A DNA stretch of 64,000 nt from Marinitoga hydrogenitolerans DSM 16785 (lineage in GTDB: Bacteria; Thermotogota; Thermotogae; Petrotogales; Petrotogaceae), in the NCBI RefSeq assembly GCF_900129175.1, contig NZ_FQUI01000002.1, positions 1 to 64,000 of the forward strand, in the 5' to 3' direction. How positions within the stretch are numbered: position 1 is the stretch's first letter; every line of letters starts with the position of its first letter. Below are positions 1 to 9,031 of the stretch, piece after piece. The notes under the pieces were generated by a model, which made no database searches, was not told the DNA's origin, and saw only the letters and a program-made list of their open reading frames with translations. Position numbers and translations under genes: made by a program.

Positions 1-1344
1 TTACCAATATTTATCTCCTTTGAAAGTATAGGAAGTATAAAAACAGAAAGAGAATTTATAGAATATTTAAATAGGAAAGTCAAATTTTATTTAAAAGTAT
101 CCTATAATATTCAATATGAGAATAACAAAATAAAAAAAATAAATGAATTGGATGAATATATAATAGATTTATATGAAAAACAAAAGAAAGAAATAATATT
201 AATGATTGATGAATTTGAAAAATTGAATAATCAAGAATTAATGAATGAATTTTTACATACAATAAGAGAAATATATCATTCAAGGCAAGGATACAAACTC
301 AGAAGTGTAATATTAATAAGCATAGGATATCTAAGCGGAATATTAGAAGACAATGCTAGTCCATTCAACATAGCAGAACATTTGGAAGTGCCATACTTTA
401 CCAAAGAACAAGTATATGATTTACTTTCACAACACGAAAAAGAAACAGGACAAATTTTTGATGAAAAAGTAAAAGAATTAATATGGCATAACGCTGCAGG
501 ACAACCAGGATTAACAAATGGTCTTGCATATGATTTAGTAATGAAAAAAGCAAAAGGAGAAAAAATAATAACAGAAAAACATTTTGAAAAAACATTATAT
601 GATTATATGAGAGTATATATAGACAAAAACATATCAAATATAATAAACAAAGCAAAAAAAGAAAAAGAATTAATGATGAAAATATTATTTGAACCAAATA
701 ATGTGGAATTTAATATATATGATGAAAACATAAAATTCTTATATTTAAACGGAGTAATAGACAATTGTGAAGGTATATGCTGTGTAAAAGTTCCGTTGTA
801 TTATAAAGCATTATATGCAAGATTTAAACCACAAATAAATGGAGAAAAATCGCAAATGAAACCATTTGATGAAAGCATAAAAAAATATATAAACAAAGAT
901 GGAAGTCTGGATTTAAACAAATTGATGAAAAGATATATAGAATATATAAAATCAAGAGGAGCAGTAATGTTCAAAGGCAGAAACTATTACGAAGGTGTAT
1001 ATCAATACAATCTTGATCAATTTCTTAGTTTATATGTAGAAGCAGCAGATGGAAAAGTATATCCGGAAACACAAATAGGCGGAGGAAGAATAGATTTATT
1101 GATAAATTTAAACAACGAAGAATACTTAATAGAAATAAAAGCAAATATAGATGAAGATCAATATGAAAAATCAAAAAAACAAATAAAAGAGTATATAAAA
1201 AGAAAAGGGCTAAAAGAGGGATGGCTGGTTATTTATTCAGATACAATAAAAGATTTTGAATATATAACAGAAGAAGAAAATGGAATAAAATTAAATATTT
1301 GGTTTATAAAAACCAATTTTGAAAATCCTTCAAAAGCAAAATAA
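1..1344 (+). CDS. AAA-type ATPase with C-terminal PD-(D/E)XK nuclease domain (5' truncated)
   Basis: The frame is open from base 1 with no stop before the first Met at 148, so the gene starts outside the window and the Walker A loop is not visible. A Walker B-like strand (IILMIDEFE) lies at about 193-219. The C-terminal third carries a PD-(D/E)XK core: GGGRIDLLINL, a spacer, then YLIEIKA (D...E-x-K, about 1078-1143). This architecture matches multi-copy AAA/PD-(D/E)XK proteins common in Thermotogae, whose function is unknown; defence or mobile-element roles have been suggested for relatives. No partner gene is visible downstream, and cysK converges on it. I am confident of the domain pair but not of a role. 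Confidence 0.75.
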   Translation, partial: LPIFISFESIGSIKTEREFIEYLNRKVKFYLKVSYNIQYENNKIKKINELDEYIIDLYEKQKKEIILMIDEFEKLNNQELMNEFLHTIREIYHSRQGYKLRSVILISIGYLSGILEDNASPFNIAEHLEVPYFTKEQVYDLLSQHEKETGQIFDEKVKELIWHNAAGQPGLTNGLAYDLVMKKAKGEKIITEKHFEKTLYDYMRVYIDKNISNIINKAKKEKELMMKILFEPNNVEFNIYDENIKFLYLNGVIDNCEGICCVKVPLYYKALYARFKPQINGEKSQMKPFDESIKKYINKDGSLDLNKLMKRYIEYIKSRGAVMFKGRNYYEGVYQYNLDQFLSLYVEAADGKVYPETQIGGGRIDLLINLNNEEYLIEIKANIDEDQYEKSKKQIKEYIKRKGLKEGWLVIYSDTIKDFEYITEEENGIKLNIWFIKTNFENPSKAK

Positions 1345-1424
1345 AGCAATTCTAAATCTAACTTTTAAAAAAATATATTAATTTAAGAATTCTTAGAAAG
1401 TACAACATTAAAAATTTGTCATAC

Positions 1425-1456
1425 AAATAAAAATACCGGGTTTAAGAACCCGGCAT
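1425..1456 (-). terminator. Intrinsic terminator of cysK
   Basis: A perfect 7-bp stem (CCGGGTT 1436-1442 with AACCCGG 1447-1453) has a 4-base loop. On the minus strand it is followed by TATTTTTATTTG. It lies between two convergent genes and serves cysK best. Confidence 0.8.
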
Positions 1457-1470
1457 TTGTTTGGAAGTTT

Positions 1471-2358
1471 TTAAATCAAACTCAAATATTTATCTCCAGA
1501 ATCTGGTGCAACTGTTACTATCTTTTTTTCAGGAAATTTTTGTGCTAATTTAATTGCTGCCAAAATGTTTGCAGCAGCTGAAATCCCTACAAATAAACCT
1601 TCTTTCTTAGCTAAAATATCTTGCATTTCAAATGCCTCTTCATCTTGCATTGTGATTACCTCATCTAATATTGTTACATCTAAATTCTTTGGAATAAATC
1701 CTGCACCAATTCCTTGAATTTTATGTTTCCCGGGTTCTTTACCTGAAATAACAGCTGAATTTTCCGGCTCAACTGCAACTATTTTTATTTTATCTTTAAA
1801 AAATTTTTTCAAAACCTTTCCAACTCCAGTTATTGTTCCGCCAGTACCAACACCAGCTACAAAAATATCTAAATTATAATCCATTTGTTTTAGTATTTCT
1901 GGACCCGTGGTTAATTCATGAGCTAATATATTTGCAGGATTTTCAAATTGATTTGGCATAAAAGCATCTCTTTCCTTCACTATTTCAAATGCTTTTTCTA
2001 TAGATCCTTTCATACCTTTATCTGCAGGAGTTAGTATCAATTCAGCTCCATATTTTTCCAGAATTTTTCTTCTTTCAACGCTCATACTTTCTGGCATTGT
2101 TAATATTACCCTATAACCTTTATTTTTTCCAATTGCCGCTAAAGCGATTCCCGTATTACCACTTGTTGGTTCAACTATTATATTTTTTTCTTTGTTTAAT
2201 ACACCATCTATTTCTGCTTTTCTTATCATGAAATAAGCTGCCCTATCTTTTACACTACCTGTTATATTATTTTTTTCAAGTTTCACAAATACTTTGTTAG
2301 GTTTTACAATTTTTGAAAGTGTTATTATAGGTGTTCCACCAATTCCTCTATCAATCAT
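1471..2358 (-). CDS. cysK: Cysteine synthase (O-acetylserine sulfhydrylase)
   Basis: This PLP enzyme makes L-cysteine from O-acetylserine and sulfide in the cytoplasm. The 295-residue protein has the family landmarks in order: the PLP lysine in TGSVKDRAA (about residue 38), the substrate loop EPTSGNTGIALA, the phosphate-cradle glycine run GVGTGGTITG, and the C-terminal VAPDSGDKYLS. Length is slightly under the usual 300-310 because the N-terminus starts close to the fold. The start ATG has an upstream GGAGGGAGA ribosome site. It is monocistronic, with its own promoter upstream and terminator downstream. A near-palindrome (GATAAATTTTATC, 2394-2406) between promoter and start could be an operator, but its regulator is unknown. 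Confidence 0.93.
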   Translation of the reverse strand: MIDRGIGGTPIITLSKIVKPNKVFVKLEKNNITGSVKDRAAYFMIRKAEIDGVLNKEKNIIVEPTSGNTGIALAAIGKNKGYRVILTMPESMSVERRKILEKYGAELILTPADKGMKGSIEKAFEIVKERDAFMPNQFENPANILAHELTTGPEILKQMDYNLDIFVAGVGTGGTITGVGKVLKKFFKDKIKIVAVEPENSAVISGKEPGKHKIQGIGAGFIPKNLDVTILDEVITMQDEEAFEMQDILAKKEGLFVGISAAANILAAIKLAQKFPEKKIVTVAPDSGDKYLSLI

Positions 2359-2421
2359 TTTTCTCCCTCCTTAATGAAATTTATCACAAAATAAGATAAA
2401 TTTTATCCGAATTATATCTTT

Positions 2422-2450
2422 ATTATATCAAATACGATATAAAAAGTCAA
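2422..2450 (-). promoter_or_regulatory. Sigma-A-type promoter of cysK
   Basis: On the minus strand there is TTGACT (2450-2445), 17 bases, then TATAAT (2427-2422). This is an almost consensus promoter about 65 bases upstream of the cysK start. Confidence 0.75.
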
Positions 2451-2494
2451 GTTTTATTATCAAATTTTATAATACAGATATATTTTATTTATGC

Positions 2495-2500
2495 TATAAT
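2495..2500 (+). promoter_or_regulatory. Probable -10 box of the glpK operon
   Basis: TATAAT lies 36 bases before the glpK ATG. No convincing -35 box is seen 16-18 bases upstream, so the promoter may need an activator. Confidence 0.5.
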
Positions 2501-2535
2501 ATATTAAATAGTACTAATTGATAGGGGGGAATTTT

Positions 2536-4008
2536 ATGAATTATTATTTAGCTATTGATGAAGGAACAAGCAGTACAAGGACTTTGTTATTTGATGAGAA
2601 TTTTAATTTAATCGATTCATCTCAAAAAGAAATAAATATGATTTACCCAAAACCAGGATGGGTTGAACAAGATGCTGATGAATTATATTTTAAAACAGAA
2701 GAAACTATGATTGAAGTGGTTGAAAGAAATAATATCAGCTGGAATAATATTATTGGAATTGGAATTACCAATCAAAGAGAGACTATTGTTGCATGGGATA
2801 AAAATACAGGAACTCCTTTAACAAATGCTATAGTATGGCAATGCAGAAGAACTGATGAATTAATTAATAGATATCCTGCTGAATTTTGGAGTGAGGTAAA
2901 AAGAAAAACCGGATTGGTAAAAGACCCGTATTTCTCAGGTTCTAAAATCGTATGGATGATAGAAAATGTACCAGAAGTAAAAGAATCCTATAAAAACGGA
3001 AATTTGAAGGTTGGAACTATTGAATCCTGGTTGACATTTAAACTTACAGGACATCATGTTACTGATGTGTCAAATGCATCAAGAACGCAATTATTGAATA
3101 TACATACTCTTAATTGGGATGATGAGATTTTAAACACATTTGGAATTTCAAAAGATATTTTACCTGAAATTGTTGGTACTGCTATTGAAAAAGGTTTTGA
3201 AACAAAGTTCGGACCGAAAATTTACGGGATGATTGGCGACCAACAATCTGCATTATTTGGTCAAAGATCTTTTGAAATAGGTGATGCAAAATGCACTTAT
3301 GGTACTGGTGCTTTTGTTTTAATGAATTCTGGAGTTATTCCTCCTAAACCCCATCCCGGATTGTTAACATCTATTGGTTGGAAAATAGGAAATGAGGTGA
3401 TTTACTCTCTTGAAGGTAGTATTTTTACTGTTGGTGCGTTTTTTAAATGGTTAAAAGATATTGAAATAATTAATAATTATAATGAACTTGAAATATATTC
3501 AAAGGGTATAGATAATGCTGGAGTTTATATTGTTCCTGCATTAAGTGGTCTTGGTACTCCTTATTGGGATTCTGATGCCAGAGGTCTAATTATAGGATTA
3601 ACAAGAGCAACTAAAAAAGAAAATATTATTAGAGCCGCTTTAGAATCTGTGGCTTTTAGTGTAAGAGATGTTATAGATTCCATGCAAGAAGCAGTTTGGA
3701 CGAAAATAAAGAAAATGAATGTTGATGGTGGAGCTACTAAGAACAAGCTTTTAATGGAGATACAAAGTGATTTACTGAATGCAGAAATTTTTGTTCCTGA
3801 TTTTCAAGAGATCACAGCTTTAGGTGCAGCTTTTATGGCCGCTATTGGTTCAAAAAATCTTTCTATTAATGAAATAAAAAATTTGCAATTTTCAGGTATA
3901 AAGATAATGCCAAAAGATAATGAAATATTAGAAAAGAACTATTATATTTGGAAGGAGGCAGTATTAAGATCAAAAGGTTGGATAAAATCAACGAATATAA
4001 GTTATTAA
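2536..4008 (+). CDS. glpK: Glycerol kinase
   Basis: It phosphorylates glycerol to sn-glycerol 3-phosphate with ATP. The 490-residue FGGY-family protein shows the N-terminal ATPase fold motif DEGTSSTRTLLFD, GWVEQDA, the glycerol-contact motif TNQRET, YGTGAFVLMN, and the C-terminal DGGATKNKLLMEIQSDLL signature. The ATG at 2536 is chosen over the upstream TTG at 2518 because AGGGGGGA sits 7-8 bases before it. The 3' end overlaps tsaE, so the two are probably translationally coupled. No glycerol facilitator or glpD is nearby. The gene heads a housekeeping run (tsaE, ychF, queA), so co-location may reflect expression level rather than pathway. Confidence 0.95.
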   Translation: MNYYLAIDEGTSSTRTLLFDENFNLIDSSQKEINMIYPKPGWVEQDADELYFKTEETMIEVVERNNISWNNIIGIGITNQRETIVAWDKNTGTPLTNAIVWQCRRTDELINRYPAEFWSEVKRKTGLVKDPYFSGSKIVWMIENVPEVKESYKNGNLKVGTIESWLTFKLTGHHVTDVSNASRTQLLNIHTLNWDDEILNTFGISKDILPEIVGTAIEKGFETKFGPKIYGMIGDQQSALFGQRSFEIGDAKCTYGTGAFVLMNSGVIPPKPHPGLLTSIGWKIGNEVIYSLEGSIFTVGAFFKWLKDIEIINNYNELEIYSKGIDNAGVYIVPALSGLGTPYWDSDARGLIIGLTRATKKENIIRAALESVAFSVRDVIDSMQEAVWTKIKKMNVDGGATKNKLLMEIQSDLLNAEIFVPDFQEITALGAAFMAAIGSKNLSINEIKNLQFSGIKIMPKDNEILEKNYYIWKEAVLRSKGWIKSTNISY

Positions 4009-4439
4009 AAATTGCTCAAATAATATCAAAACACTCATTTCCTGGAATGAAAATATTACTGTATGGAGATTTAGGTACTGGAAAAACCACTTTTACAAAA
4101 GGGTTTATAAAAAATTTGTTAAAGGATGAAAATTTAACTGTTACTTCTCCAACATTTGCCCTGGTTAAGGTCTATGATAATTCTATCAAAATTTATCATG
4201 CTGATTTGTATAGATTATCAGATCCGGAAGAAATTCCATATATTGGATTGTTTGAAGATAATGATGGAATTTATTTAATTGAGTGGCCAGAACGTCTTGA
4301 ATACTATTTGCCCGAAGAACGCCTTGAAATTCATTTGTTTTATAACAATGATGATATAAATTTTAGAGATATTGAAATAATACCAGTTGGAAAAAAATAT
4401 ACAGATATATTCGAGAAATTAAAGGAGGAATTAAAATGA
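3963..4439 (+). CDS. tsaE: tRNA threonylcarbamoyladenosine biosynthesis ATPase TsaE
   Basis: TsaE is the ATPase that resets the TsaBDE complex making the t6A37 modification of ANN-decoding tRNAs. The protein has a P-loop GDLGTGKTTFTKG, the switch motif SPTFALVKVY, and the Walker B-like region YLIEWPERL, all typical of the about 150-residue family. The start is odd. The only strong ribosome site (AAGGAGG, 3951-3957) points to an ATT codon at 3963. In-frame TTG codons at 3948 (overlapping the Shine-Dalgarno) and 3978 are the alternatives. The start lies inside the 3' end of glpK and the stop overlaps the ychF start (ATGA). Confidence 0.88.
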   Translation: MKIKRLDKINEYKLLKIAQIISKHSFPGMKILLYGDLGTGKTTFTKGFIKNLLKDENLTVTSPTFALVKVYDNSIKIYHADLYRLSDPEEIPYIGLFEDNDGIYLIEWPERLEYYLPEERLEIHLFYNNDDINFRDIEIIPVGKKYTDIFEKLKEELK

Positions 4440-5515
4440 AAATCGGAATCTTAGGTTTACCTTTAACTGGAAAAACAACAATTTTTTCATTATTGACTAA
4501 TAAACCATATGATGGTAGTTATAAACAAGATGCTGAAGAGAGAGTAGCAAATGTTATGGATGAGAGATTAGAAAAATTAACCGTTATGTATAATCCCAAA
4601 AAAACCGTTCATGCTACTTTAAATTTTATTGATATTCCAAGTTATAATACTTCAGCTGATAGAAAAGAAAAAAATAGAATTTTACAGATGATTCAAACTG
4701 TCGACGCAATAATACTCGTTATTAGGGCATTTAAAAACGATTCAGTACCATTTCCTGAAGGTGCAGAGAATCCTGTTGATCAACTTGATACTTTAAAAAC
4801 TGAAATGATTATTAGGGATTTAGAAGTTGTTGAAAATCGGCTATCAAGACTTATAGAACAAAATAAAAAAAAGAAACCTACAAAAGAAGAAGAAAGACAG
4901 GTAAAAATTTTAGAAGAAATAAAACCAATATTGGAAGATGGAAAGTTTGCTTCTAAAGTTGAGTTAAGTGATGAAGATAAAAAATTAATAAGTTCTCTCG
5001 CTTTATTTACTTTAAAACCAATAATAGTTGTAGTAAATGTTGATGAAGACCAATTAATGGAAGAAAAATACCCAGAAAAAGAAGTGTTAGTTAATTCATG
5101 CAAAGAAGAAAATTTTGCATATATAGAAATTTGTGGAAGAACTGAAGCTGACTTGGTAGAACTTGATGATGATGAAAGAGAAGAATTTATGAAAGAACTT
5201 GGAATTGAAAGGCCCGGAATCGACAGACTTTCAAAAACTGTTTATGATCATTTAGGATTAATAACTTTCTTTACTGTTGGGGAAGATGAAGTAAGAGCAT
5301 GGACTATAAACCAAGGAACTACTATGAAAAAAGCTGCAGGAAAAATACATACTGATTTAGAAAAAGGATTCGTTAAAGCAGAAGTTATGCATTATGATGA
5401 TTTAATCAGATTAGGATCAGAAGAAGAAGTGAAAAAAGCTGGTCTTTGGAGATTAGCTGGAAAAGAAGAAATTGTAAAAGATGGTGATATATTAACTATT
5501 AGAGCGAATGCTTAA
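4436..5515 (+). CDS. ychF: YchF/OLA1-family GTP-dependent nucleic acid-binding protein
   Basis: This is an Obg-related P-loop NTPase of the YchF family, which binds ribosomes and in several members prefers ATP. The sequence opens with the P-loop GLPLTGKTT, has a DIPSYN switch II in place of the usual DxPG, a G4-like NVDE (the family's usual NxxE), a coiled-coil insertion rich in Lys/Glu at about residues 125-160, and a C-terminal TGS-like domain (FTVGEDEVRAWTI ... GDILTIRANA). At 359 residues it is full length. It overlaps tsaE by 4 bases and is followed 14 bases later by queA. The altered switch II is worth noting but the family assignment is secure. Confidence 0.88.
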   Translation: MKIGILGLPLTGKTTIFSLLTNKPYDGSYKQDAEERVANVMDERLEKLTVMYNPKKTVHATLNFIDIPSYNTSADRKEKNRILQMIQTVDAIILVIRAFKNDSVPFPEGAENPVDQLDTLKTEMIIRDLEVVENRLSRLIEQNKKKKPTKEEERQVKILEEIKPILEDGKFASKVELSDEDKKLISSLALFTLKPIIVVVNVDEDQLMEEKYPEKEVLVNSCKEENFAYIEICGRTEADLVELDDDEREEFMKELGIERPGIDRLSKTVYDHLGLITFFTVGEDEVRAWTINQGTTMKKAAGKIHTDLEKGFVKAEVMHYDDLIRLGSEEEVKKAGLWRLAGKEEIVKDGDILTIRANA

Positions 5516-5529
5516 AAATGGAGGGTAAT

Positions 5530-6564
5530 ATGAGAAAACCATTATATACCGTAAATGATTTTGATTATGAATTGCCAGAAGATTATATCGCACAAAAACC
5601 TGTTGAACCAAGAGATTCCTCTAAATTAATGGTTTTAAATAGAGACAAAAGAAGCATTGAACATAGAAAGTTTAGAGATATTGTTGATTATTTAACTCCT
5701 AACGATTTACTTGTAATTAACAATACTAAAGTTATTCCAGCAAGATTATACGGACAGAAAACAACAGGTGCAAACGTAGAAGTTTTATTATTAGAAAAAA
5801 CTCCTGAAGAAAATACCTGGAAAGCTCTTGTAAAACCAGGATCAAAATTGAAAAAAGGGGCTGAAATAAAATTTTCCGAGTATTTATACGCTAAAATAAT
5901 TCAACATAATTCTGATGGATCAAGAATAATACATTTTGTATCTAAAAAAGATGTATGGGAAGAAATTGAAAAAATAGGAAATATGCCTTTACCGCCATAC
6001 ATAAAAAATTATAATGGCCCTAAAGAACGTTATCAAACAACTTATGCTAAAAAGCAAGGTGCTGTGGCGGCTCCAACTGCAGGATTACATTTTACTAATG
6101 AGTTAATAGAAAAAATTAAAAACAAAGGAATAAAAATTGCTGAAGTAACATTACACGTTGGATTAGGTACATTTAGACCTGTAAAGGCTGATTCAATTGA
6201 GAAACACGAAATGCATGAAGAATACTATGAAGTTCCTAATGAAACAGTAAAAATAATTAATGAATATAAAAATAACAAAGGTAGAATAATTAGTGTAGGT
6301 ACTACAGTTGTAAGAACTTTGGAAACTATTGCCACTTTACCCAAACAAAAGGCTTATATGGGAACAACAAATATTTTTATATACCCGCCGTATGAATTCA
6401 AATTAATTGATGCTTTAATTACAAATTTTCATTTACCTAAATCAACATTATTAATGTTAGTATCCGCTTTTGGTGGATATGATTTCATAATGAATGCGTA
6501 TAAAACTGCTGTTAATGAAAGATATAGATTTTTTTCTTTTGGTGATTCCATGTTCATTTATTAA
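5530..6564 (+). CDS. queA: S-adenosylmethionine:tRNA ribosyltransferase-isomerase
   Basis: QueA transfers and isomerises the ribosyl moiety of SAM onto preQ1-modified tRNA to make epoxyqueuosine. The 344-residue protein carries the family signatures DFDYELPEDYIAQKP at the N-terminus, VINNTKVIPARLYG, AAPTAGLHFT, LHVGLGTFRPV, and the C-terminal LITNFHLPKSTLLMLVSAF. The ATG at 5530 is used rather than the one at 5518 because GGAGGG lies between them at proper spacing. It is part of the glpK-tsaE-ychF-queA run. No other queuosine gene is visible here. Confidence 0.95.
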   Translation: MRKPLYTVNDFDYELPEDYIAQKPVEPRDSSKLMVLNRDKRSIEHRKFRDIVDYLTPNDLLVINNTKVIPARLYGQKTTGANVEVLLLEKTPEENTWKALVKPGSKLKKGAEIKFSEYLYAKIIQHNSDGSRIIHFVSKKDVWEEIEKIGNMPLPPYIKNYNGPKERYQTTYAKKQGAVAAPTAGLHFTNELIEKIKNKGIKIAEVTLHVGLGTFRPVKADSIEKHEMHEEYYEVPNETVKIINEYKNNKGRIISVGTTVVRTLETIATLPKQKAYMGTTNIFIYPPYEFKLIDALITNFHLPKSTLLMLVSAFGGYDFIMNAYKTAVNERYRFFSFGDSMFIY

Positions 6565-6592
6565 TAATAATTATAAGAATCGGGGTGGTATT

Positions 6593-7468
6593 TTGACAAA
6601 CAAAAGTTTAGGTATATTATATATGTTAGTAACTGTAATTTTTTGGGGTATTTCATTCGTTGCAACAAAAGTAATTGTTCAAACTATTCCACCAATTACT
6701 GCAGCTTTTCTTAGATTTTTTATTTCTACTATTTTTCTTATGATTTTTATTAGAAAAGATATAAAATATTCAAAAAAAGAGCTAATTTATGTAATGCTCT
6801 CTGGTTTTTTTGGAGTTACTACATATTTTTTATTTGAAAATACTGCTTTGCAATATACCACCGCCACTAATGGTTCTTTAATAATATCTGCAACACCTAT
6901 AATGTATTTACTTTTTTCCGATATTATAAGAAAAACTTTTTCTCATAAAATTAGATATTTGGGTACATTTCTTGCTTTTTTGGGAGTTGCTTTTATTGTA
7001 TTAAATGGAAGATTTGTTTTGAAACTTAATCCTCTTGGAGATATATTAATGTTTGGAGCATCTTTTGCGTGGATTTTTTATACTATTTTTATTGAGAAAT
7101 TACATCATCATGATAATTTAATTATAACTAAAGACCTTAATTTTTATGGTATGCTGTTTTTCTTACCTTTTGTTTTTTTGGAATTAAAAAGTAATGGAAC
7201 ATGTCCTTTATTTGAATTATGGATTCAACCAAAAATAATAATTGCCTTTATTTTCTTAAGTGTTTTTTGTACAGCTTTAGGATATATATGGTGGAATAAG
7301 GCTATTAGGCTTGCAGGAGCAAAAACTGTTACAAATGGAATTTTCTTTATACCTATAGTAACTGTTATTGCTGATGCTATTTTATTAAAAAATTATCCTA
7401 ATCTTCTAACAATATTTGGTGCAATATTAGTTCTATTAGGAAACTATGTTGCAGAAATTAGAGACTAA
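6593..7468 (+). CDS. EamA/DMT-family membrane transporter
   Basis: This is a ten-helix drug/metabolite transporter superfamily protein of about 291 residues, made of two EamA repeats. The N-terminal helix motif VTVIFWGISFVATKVI and the later helix pair ending YIWWNKAIRLAGA are typical of this family, which exports amino acids, purines or metabolites. The start is the TTG at 6593, preceded by GGGGTGG. An upstream ATG at 6494 in the same frame lies inside queA and lacks a ribosome site. It is the last gene of the operon and runs into the terminator at 7597. The substrate cannot be told from sequence. Confidence 0.85.
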   Translation: MTNKSLGILYMLVTVIFWGISFVATKVIVQTIPPITAAFLRFFISTIFLMIFIRKDIKYSKKELIYVMLSGFFGVTTYFLFENTALQYTTATNGSLIISATPIMYLLFSDIIRKTFSHKIRYLGTFLAFLGVAFIVLNGRFVLKLNPLGDILMFGASFAWIFYTIFIEKLHHHDNLIITKDLNFYGMLFFLPFVFLELKSNGTCPLFELWIQPKIIIAFIFLSVFCTALGYIWWNKAIRLAGAKTVTNGIFFIPIVTVIADAILLKNYPNLLTIFGAILVLLGNYVAEIRD

Positions 7469-7596
7469 ATGTTTTTTTCTATAAAAAAAAGTATGTTCAG
7501 GATATTTTAAAAAATATCACCACTCACTTCCAGTGGGTATTAGGATTTTTAATTTAAGATTTTAGTAAAAACATATAAATATTTGTGAACAAATAT

Positions 7597-7638
7597 TAAA
7601 ATAGGCACACTCCGTTAAAATAGAGAGTGCCTATTTTA
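7597..7638. terminator. Bidirectional intrinsic terminator
   Basis: A 15-bp stem with one mismatch (7598-7612 with 7623-7637) is rich in AAAATAGGCAC on one arm and GTGCCTATTTT on the other, giving U-tracts in both directions. It separates the convergent EamA gene and alcohol dehydrogenase. The rest of 7469-7693 holds only small weak hairpins (for example 7501-7518). Confidence 0.8.
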
Positions 7639-7693
7639 ATTTTAGTAAAAATATCTAAACACACTTAAAAAGATTTTTATGGAATGTATTATA

Positions 7694-8866
7694 TTACATA
7701 TTATTAAAAGCTATATAATATATTTCTCTAATTTCTTCTTCTTCTAATTTTTTCAATTTTCCCATAGGACTACTTTGAACAGCATTTTCTACCAATCTTT
7801 CAATATCCTTTTCTGTCGCTCCGATTTCTTTTAAAGATACTGGTTGTCCTATTCTTTTATACCATTCTTTTAACACTCGAAGTCCTAAATCAGCGTCTAT
7901 AGCGGAATTTCCTGTATCAATATTAAATATTTCTTTTGCGAATCTATCAAACTTCTCAATATATTCATTTTTTACGTATTCTAGCCATGCTGGAAATATT
8001 ATAGCTAAACCTTCCCCATGAGCTATATCAAATAAAGCAGATACTGAATGTTCTAAAGCATGACTTGCCCAATCTCCACCATTAGAACCCGCTCGTAATA
8101 ATCCATTTAATGCTAGAGTTGCACTCCAAGCTAAATTCGCTCTTGCTTCATAATTTTTAGGATCTTTTAATAATTTTTCTGTACTAAATATGACAGTTCT
8201 AATTATTCCTTCAGCAATTTGATCTTGAATTTCAGTATCTTTAGTTCCATCAAAATAATATTCCATTACATGACTTATTGCATCTACTGCACCATTAACT
8301 GTTTGTTTTAACGGAAGAGAAAATTGAGCCGTAGGATCTATAATTGAAACTTTTGGATATAATTCTTTCGATGAAGTTGCCCATTTTTGTTTAGTTTCTT
8401 CTTTTGTTATTACAGAATTACCATTCATTTCAGAACCAGTTGCAGATATCGTCAAAACAGTAAACAGAGGTAATGCTTTTTTTATAAAGTATTTCCCAGA
8501 ATATGCATCCCAAATATCACCATCATAATAAAAACCACCTGCAATAGCTTTTGCTGAATCAATTACACTTCCTCCACCAACTGCGAGGATCCCTTCAACA
8601 TTATTTTTCTTTGCTACTTCTATTCCTTCATATACCTTTGAAAGCCTTGGATTTGGCTTTACACCAGAAACTTCTACCCATTCAATATTATTTTCTTTTA
8701 ATGATTTTAGAACCTTTTCATAAACACCATTGTTTTTTATTGAACCTCCACCATAATGTAACAAAACCTTCTTGATACCACATTTTTTAATTTCATCACC
8801 AATTTCATTTATAGTTTCTTTTCCAAAAATTAATTTCGTTGGATTATGAAAAACAAAATTCTTCAT
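7694..8866 (-). CDS. Iron-containing alcohol dehydrogenase (butanol dehydrogenase-like)
   Basis: This is a group III metal-dependent alcohol dehydrogenase that reduces aldehydes to alcohols with NAD(P)H during fermentation. The 390-residue protein has the GGGSVIDSAKAI nucleotide-binding motif and the family metal-ligand regions: VDAISHVMEYYFD, HALEHSVSALFDIAHGEGLAI. It most resembles the YqhD/BdhA branch annotated as NADPH-dependent butanol dehydrogenase in Thermotogae. It is monocistronic, with a GGGGGTGA ribosome site before the ATG. The physiological aldehyde is unknown. Confidence 0.9.
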   Translation of the reverse strand: MKNFVFHNPTKLIFGKETINEIGDEIKKCGIKKVLLHYGGGSIKNNGVYEKVLKSLKENNIEWVEVSGVKPNPRLSKVYEGIEVAKKNNVEGILAVGGGSVIDSAKAIAGGFYYDGDIWDAYSGKYFIKKALPLFTVLTISATGSEMNGNSVITKEETKQKWATSSKELYPKVSIIDPTAQFSLPLKQTVNGAVDAISHVMEYYFDGTKDTEIQDQIAEGIIRTVIFSTEKLLKDPKNYEARANLAWSATLALNGLLRAGSNGGDWASHALEHSVSALFDIAHGEGLAIIFPAWLEYVKNEYIEKFDRFAKEIFNIDTGNSAIDADLGLRVLKEWYKRIGQPVSLKEIGATEKDIERLVENAVQSSPMGKLKKLEEEEIREIYYIAFNNM

Positions 8867-8943
8867 ATAGTCACCCCCATAATATAATTTGCATTGCTAA
8901 TTATATTATATCACAAATTTTCTCACATTTAAAATTCCTATCC

Positions 8944-8995
8944 TTAACATTTCTTAATATTTATAAATATATAGAAAAACTAATAATTCTATAAT
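8944..8995 (+). promoter_or_regulatory. Candidate Pho-box and -10 of the pst operon
   Basis: TATAAT at 8990-8995 lies 36 bases before the pstS start and no good -35 is visible, as expected for an activator-dependent promoter. Upstream, TTAACA (8944-8949) and TTAATA (8954-8959) are spaced about one helical turn apart and resemble PhoB/PhoP half-sites. The match is weak. Confidence 0.4.
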
Positions 8996-9031
8996 AAAGA
9001 CGTCAAAATAAAATATAGGAGGTTGAAAATC

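Noticed and set aside
398-697. Long antisense ORFs over AT-rich genes (also 39826-40044, 19826-20224, 43774-44100)
   Set aside because: Low-complexity translations, no ribosome sites, and all lie opposite recognisable genes.
7501-7540. Small hairpins after the EamA gene
   Set aside because: GATATTTT..AAAATATC and a CCACT/AGTGG stem are short, without U-tracts; the strong terminator at 7597 explains termination.
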